A DNA stretch of 34,271 nt from a virus: positions 1-34,271 of the IMG/VR virus record IMGVR_UViG_3300028361_000081, one strand, 5' to 3'. Shown piece after piece: positions 30,814 through 34,271 of the stretch. Every line of letters starts with the position of its first letter. Position 1 is the stretch's first letter. Position numbers and translations under genes: made by a program. The notes under the pieces were generated by a model that ran no database searches, had not been told where the DNA came from, and saw only the letters and a list, made by a program, of their open reading frames with translations.

Positions 30814-32730
30814 ATGGCAATATCCAACATCTGGCAAATAAACGACGCCACATTCAGCACCCGCAACCTCGAAGGCGCATCGCTCCAGGTAGTCACCCAA
30901 TCCCCCGACGTGCTCAGCTGCACACAGGCCAACGCCTACGATGCCGACCCCGAGTTCGCCTACGGCTCAATCGTCACCGTAAAACGAGGCACTGCACAAT
31001 GGTTTAAAGGCACCTGCACCGCCATTTCCAGACGCGGCACCGGCACCTCCGAGCGCATCAACTACCAAATCAGCGGCCCCTGGTGGCAGCTGCAAAAAGT
31101 CATCTATCGCCAAGATTTCACTCGCATCGTCGGCACAGAGTCCGCGACCGTGGCCGTCGCTAAACTGATACTAGGCACCGACTCCGAGGGCGAGCGGATC
31201 AACTCCGGTCAGGTCATCACTGACGTAGTGAATTACGCCATCGTGCAGCTCGGCTCAGCCGCACTATTTCAGCTGGGCGCTGTCCAGGTAACGACCCAAA
31301 TGCCGTATGAGGAGTTGACCGCTCTAAGCTGCGCTGAGGTCATCACTCGATGCCTCCGCTGGAATCCCGATGTAGTCGCGTATTTCGACTATTCCACCAC
31401 AGTTCCCACACTTAATTTCAAACGTCGATTAAACCTCACCTCACAGACTCACGCGCACGTAGACGTCACGATAACAGATGCCAGCATCAACCCGCGCAAC
31501 GATCTCCAAGTGGACGGCGTCGTTGTCCAATACGAGCGCACCGATACCGTCGACGGCAACCCCAGTAAAGGCGTCATAACTGAGTCCGCAGGGGTAATCA
31601 CTGACCCGACCAAAACACTGTATTTCTTTTTTGATTTACAAGGCGCCAGCGTGTCATTTAACCGTCAAAAAGTGAGCACTGAAAGTATTCAAGAGGGCTC
31701 CGCAAATTGGTGGTCGAAACGTCACCCAAAACTCAAAGGAGCGACAGGCGTGAGTGTAGCCAACGATGGCCAATCCGCAGTCGACGACGATGGCGAAAAC
31801 GATGGCACCAGCTACAGTAAAGAGCTCATCTCCGGATCTATTGCCGACTGGATGGGCGGCGTCGGCACCTGCGCTCAAATCGTCAAGGCAGACGTCACCT
31901 ATACCCCCGATGGTGGCACCTCAAAAACCGAGACCCTACGCCTCCAAGTTGTCGGCACAAATGCCAATAATCAGACCTATCAAACTGTCAGCAGCGCGAC
32001 CGCCGCTGAGCCTAAACCAGTCGACCTCGCAAACTCCATACTCAGCGGCCTAGCCGTCCTGCAATACGAGGGTCAAGTCGTGCTCACCGAGGCCGATGCC
32101 GGAAGCGCAACACACATCGATAAGCGCATAAATCTAGACGGAGGCCGCCAAGAGTGGTCATCCATGAATGCCCAAGTCTACCGCGTCAATTACGCGCTAG
32201 ATACTGGCGCAACTCAAATAGCATTCGGTCCCGCGCAACACCTAGGCGCAAACGACCTTTTCCAGCTCCACAGAAATGTCCGCACCCGCAAGGCCTCGAC
32301 CGGTTCCTCCCGCGCACAAATCGGCGGCAGTGGCCAAGATCTCCCCACCCGCAGTCCCAACACCACCACCGCCGACGACGGTGGTGGAGCCGCCGAAACG
32401 CGCCCGCTAAACGCCTATAAATCCAGCACTGGAAAACTAAAGGTCGAGCCCGGCACAGTCGCCGGTCAATCAGTCACCGGGACGAACCTCGAAGTCAGCT
32501 ACGCCATCGGAAATAAGGCATGGGTAAAGCTCACTCGTAACAGTTCAGGAGTTGCCACCGCCGCCGCGATGACCGCAGTCGATCCAGGCGCAGATTCAGC
32601 CACCCAAGCCAGCCAACTCGTCTACGAAATCCAAGATGATGGATCTGCTAATCCAGTCATCAAAAACATGCTCAGCGGCTCTCAAAACGTAGACAGCTGC
32701 GGAGCCGATCACTCTTGGAATCTAATCTAA
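30814..32730 (+). CDS. Tail tip / baseplate hub candidate
   Basis: A 638-residue beta-rich protein after the tape measure. The N-terminus WQINDATFSTRNLEGASLQV and GSIVTVKRGTAQWFKGTCTA reads like the hub domain of distal tail proteins. Middle part: LSCAEVITRCLRWNPDVVAY, then NFKRRLNLTSQTHAHVDVTI. After a Ser/Thr-rich linker near residue 490-520, a C-terminal part ends in CGADHSWNLI. The position and the alternation of beta segments support a tail tip protein; the exact family is uncertain. Its TAA overlaps the next ATG (TAATG). Confidence 0.7.
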   Translation: MAISNIWQINDATFSTRNLEGASLQVVTQSPDVLSCTQANAYDADPEFAYGSIVTVKRGTAQWFKGTCTAISRRGTGTSERINYQISGPWWQLQKVIYRQDFTRIVGTESATVAVAKLILGTDSEGERINSGQVITDVVNYAIVQLGSAALFQLGAVQVTTQMPYEELTALSCAEVITRCLRWNPDVVAYFDYSTTVPTLNFKRRLNLTSQTHAHVDVTITDASINPRNDLQVDGVVVQYERTDTVDGNPSKGVITESAGVITDPTKTLYFFFDLQGASVSFNRQKVSTESIQEGSANWWSKRHPKLKGATGVSVANDGQSAVDDDGENDGTSYSKELISGSIADWMGGVGTCAQIVKADVTYTPDGGTSKTETLRLQVVGTNANNQTYQTVSSATAAEPKPVDLANSILSGLAVLQYEGQVVLTEADAGSATHIDKRINLDGGRQEWSSMNAQVYRVNYALDTGATQIAFGPAQHLGANDLFQLHRNVRTRKASTGSSRAQIGGSGQDLPTRSPNTTTADDGGGAAETRPLNAYKSSTGKLKVEPGTVAGQSVTGTNLEVSYAIGNKAWVKLTRNSSGVATAAAMTAVDPGADSATQASQLVYEIQDDGSANPVIKNMLSGSQNVDSCGADHSWNLI

Positions 32731-33695
32731 TGGCCACCTCACAACTAACCTGCTGCACCTGCCCCAGGCCCCCCGGTTTCGACCACGAGACCGATGATCC
32801 ACTCCCAAAATACCTCCACAAATGCGGCTGCCCAACCGTGTCGATCGTCTGCGAAAGCTCCAGCAAAACCGCTACACTTTGCGGTTTTAAGGAGTTTAAC
32901 CATTTCGCAGGTTCATACCCGCCGTCAATACCTCCGATCAGATACCTTATTGCGACAAATTCTGGGTCAAGGCGGTATGTAAGATGTCCAGATTGCAACC
33001 CAGTTGAAATTCGTGGAGGCGAAGTCTCTTCTAATGGCCAAAGGACTTGGACGTTTGACGGGGAGGATTGCATCACTCCTCTAAGAACAGTGATTTCTAA
33101 CCGAGAAAGTGAGAACTTTCCAAGATGTGGGGATATTATAACCACAAATATAGAAGTTGATTTTGTTGGCCATGTTACGTCTCGAACAACCAGAGGCGAC
33201 TACCCAGCAGTGTTCGGAGCAGATTGTGCAGGAGGGGCGGAAGGAACTCAAGGAGGCGGAACTTACTCATGTGTTCTTTCAAGTCCAGACTCAGAAGACG
33301 ATGCCTTTGCTCGCACCGCCGCAACAGCCGGCACTCGTTGCTCATCAATCAACGAGCTACGAACCACTTCATTTAGCAAAACTATCCGCACATCAAAATA
33401 CACAGCAACTGCCAGAAATCTAGTCGTGGGTGTAACATACACGGGGTGCATCCGCCTACGCCGATACAAGGCTTACTCGGGTTTTCCCCCTCCTGGCGAA
33501 GATACCAGATGGGAGGAAATTGAACCAGACATTATCGCCGCGTTTACCGCGACAGCTTCCTCGGAGGAAGTCGCCACGGAACAGGAGCTTCCCAATGAGG
33601 TCGGTTATGCGTATGAACTGGTGAATGGTGGCGCCCACATCTGGCCAACCTATGCAGATTGTGACTGCCCTACCTCTTACGTCGCCCCGGAATGA
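32730..33695 (+). CDS. Cys-rich tail-tip or fibre-associated protein
   Basis: A 321-residue protein from the ATG that overlaps the previous stop; a TTG five codons upstream is disfavoured. The N-terminus is Cys-rich (TCCTCPRPPG, then HKCGCPTVSIVC), followed by RCPDCNPVEIRGG and, at the end, ADCDCPTSYVAPE. These clusters suggest metal binding or a disulfide-rich knot. The rest is beta-rich (RTWTFDGEDCITPLRTVIS). The DNA of the middle portion is AT-richer than the flanking genes, so parts may be recently exchanged, as in host-range proteins. No known domain is recognised. Confidence 0.75.
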   Translation: MATSQLTCCTCPRPPGFDHETDDPLPKYLHKCGCPTVSIVCESSSKTATLCGFKEFNHFAGSYPPSIPPIRYLIATNSGSRRYVRCPDCNPVEIRGGEVSSNGQRTWTFDGEDCITPLRTVISNRESENFPRCGDIITTNIEVDFVGHVTSRTTRGDYPAVFGADCAGGAEGTQGGGTYSCVLSSPDSEDDAFARTAATAGTRCSSINELRTTSFSKTIRTSKYTATARNLVVGVTYTGCIRLRRYKAYSGFPPPGEDTRWEEIEPDIIAAFTATASSEEVATEQELPNEVGYAYELVNGGAHIWPTYADCDCPTSYVAPE

Positions 33696-34006
33696 TTACT
33701 CGCAAACACAAACCCACGCCCTTAGTTTTGACCGAGTCACAGAAATCTAGTCTGCGGGAGCGTGCATCAATCCCATCATCCGGCCTAGGTGATCTAGTGG
33801 AGCGCGGGGCCAAGCCCATAGCCCGAGTCCTCAATCGTGTCGGCTCAACGCTATTGCCCCTCGCTCAATGGCTAGCCACAGTAGGCCAGCCCAATAGCAC
33901 CTGCGGCTGCAAGTCCCGCAAATCATGTTTAAATGGCCTTCAACTGTCCTCGAAACGCCCCTGCAAAGCGATCACGCAGATCATCAATTGCATGCGACAA
34001 AAGTAG
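33692..34006 (+). CDS. Last phage gene: small Cys-rich basic protein
   Basis: A 104-residue protein whose ATG overlaps the previous stop (ATGA). It has a basic N-terminus (ITRKHKPTPLVLTESQK), a hydrophobic helix (ARVLNRVGSTLLPLAQWLA) and a Cys motif STCGCKSRKSCLN that resembles the CGC-R-LN endings I associate with tail-region proteins of environmental phages. It ends 6 bases before the innermost right-end site. Function is unknown; a tail or Mom-like modification role is not supported by any motif. Confidence 0.7.
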   Translation: MITRKHKPTPLVLTESQKSSLRERASIPSSGLGDLVERGAKPIARVLNRVGSTLLPLAQWLATVGQPNSTCGCKSRKSCLNGLQLSSKRPCKAITQIINCMRQK

Positions 34007-34012
34007 CAAAAT

Positions 34013-34056
34013 ACTAAACCTCTGTCCAAAGGCACTAAACCTTCTGGCGTTCTACA
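34013..34056. other. Prophage right end (attR) with two transposase-binding-like sites
   Basis: Two inverted copies of the end site: actaaacctctgtcc at 34013-34027 and cactaaaccttct at 34033-34045, with cores 21 bases apart, like the adjacent R1 and R2 sites of Mu. The terminal CA at 34056 stands 15 bases from the outer core, matching the left end. Confidence 0.75.
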
Positions 34057-34235
34057 GCGGCACGATCACTGGCGAACATGGAGTCGGCCTTGCCAAACGA
34101 AAATTCTTACCCACTCAATTCGACGCGGGTAGCTACGCCCTACTCTCTAAGATCAAAGGCTCACTCGATCCGCATAATCGACTCAACCCTGGTAAAATCT
34201 TCGACCTCGATCTACGACCTGTCGATCATGGATAA
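34057..34235 (+). pseudogene. 3' remnant of a host FAD-linked oxidase (GlcD family), cut by the prophage
   Basis: About 59 codons that begin right after the prophage end with SGTITGEHGVGLAKR, the hallmark C-terminal motif of GlcD/lactate dehydrogenase-type FAD oxidases, then SLDPHNRLNPGKIFDL and a stop at 34235. The upstream part of the gene would have to lie left of the prophage. The 18 left-flank bases are compatible in one frame (LATRF) with this family but are too short to prove it. The gene is therefore disrupted unless the N-terminal part still works. Confidence 0.85.
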
Positions 34236-34271
34236 GCCAAAAAAACTTCACTTAGAGACGATGGACTACTC
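34228..34271 (+). CDS. Start of the next host gene (partial)
   Basis: An ATG that overlaps the end of the oxidase remnant opens a frame MDKPKKLHLETMDYS to the window edge. The overlap suggests an operon with the oxidase. Only 14 codons are present, so function cannot be given. Confidence 0.4.
   Translation, partial: MDKPKKLHLETMDY

Overview
The window is almost entirely one Mu-like transposable prophage of about 34 kb (proposed ends 19 and 34056). It sits in host DNA whose right side encodes the last ~60 residues of a GlcD-type FAD-linked oxidase. The phage reads as a transposing siphophage: MuA/MuB-type transposition genes, a DUF3164 protein, a Mu-type terminase pair, a portal-MuF fusion, an HK97-type protease and capsid, and a long-tail module with tape measure but no sheath or contractile baseplate genes. 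The host is probably a Verrucomicrobiota member (Opitutae-like). That is inferred from the style of short palindromic and low-complexity repeats scattered through the genes, from A-rich start regions without Shine-Dalgarno sites, and from the flanking oxidase; it is not proven.

Layout. 1-192: left end with three copies of a GAGGTTTAG site. 193-9541, minus strand: one long early operon, in transcription order: RHH repressor, Bro-N antirepressor-like protein, several small unknowns, ParB-like protein, DDE transposase, AAA+ target-selection ATPase, DUF3164 protein, a DUF4326 cargo-like gene and three small genes next to the left end. 9544-9636: compact divergent control region with a 12-bp-arm palindrome and a shared 11-mer overlapping both candidate -10 boxes. 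9637-10713, plus: a second RHH protein and a four-helix membrane protein closed by a strong terminator (possible lysogeny or exclusion cargo). 10806-13686: probable lysis region with an alpha/beta-hydrolase-like protein, a Cys-His-Glu peptidase candidate, a lipoprotein and a membrane-anchored coiled coil. 13710-20650: packaging and head genes. 20739-34006: connector, tail completion, tail tube, three consecutive proteins with Sec signal peptides (one carrying a trypsin-like H-D-S triad), chaperone-like protein, tape measure, tail tip and two Cys-rich proteins. 34013-34056: right end with two copies of the end site in inverted orientation. 34057-34271: host oxidase remnant and the start of the next host gene.

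How it works together (inference). The RHH proteins and the Bro-N protein would control the lysogeny switch at 9.6 kb. Leftward transcription gives the transposition proteins, which act on the inverted end sites. Rightward transcription gives lysis, head and tail. Most striking: the compact, possibly leaderless switch region; the secreted trypsin-like protein inside the tail module; several host-type repeats embedded in phage genes, often in frame; a Mu transposition system joined to an HK97 head; and a transposase in which the second catalytic Asp aligns with Glu.
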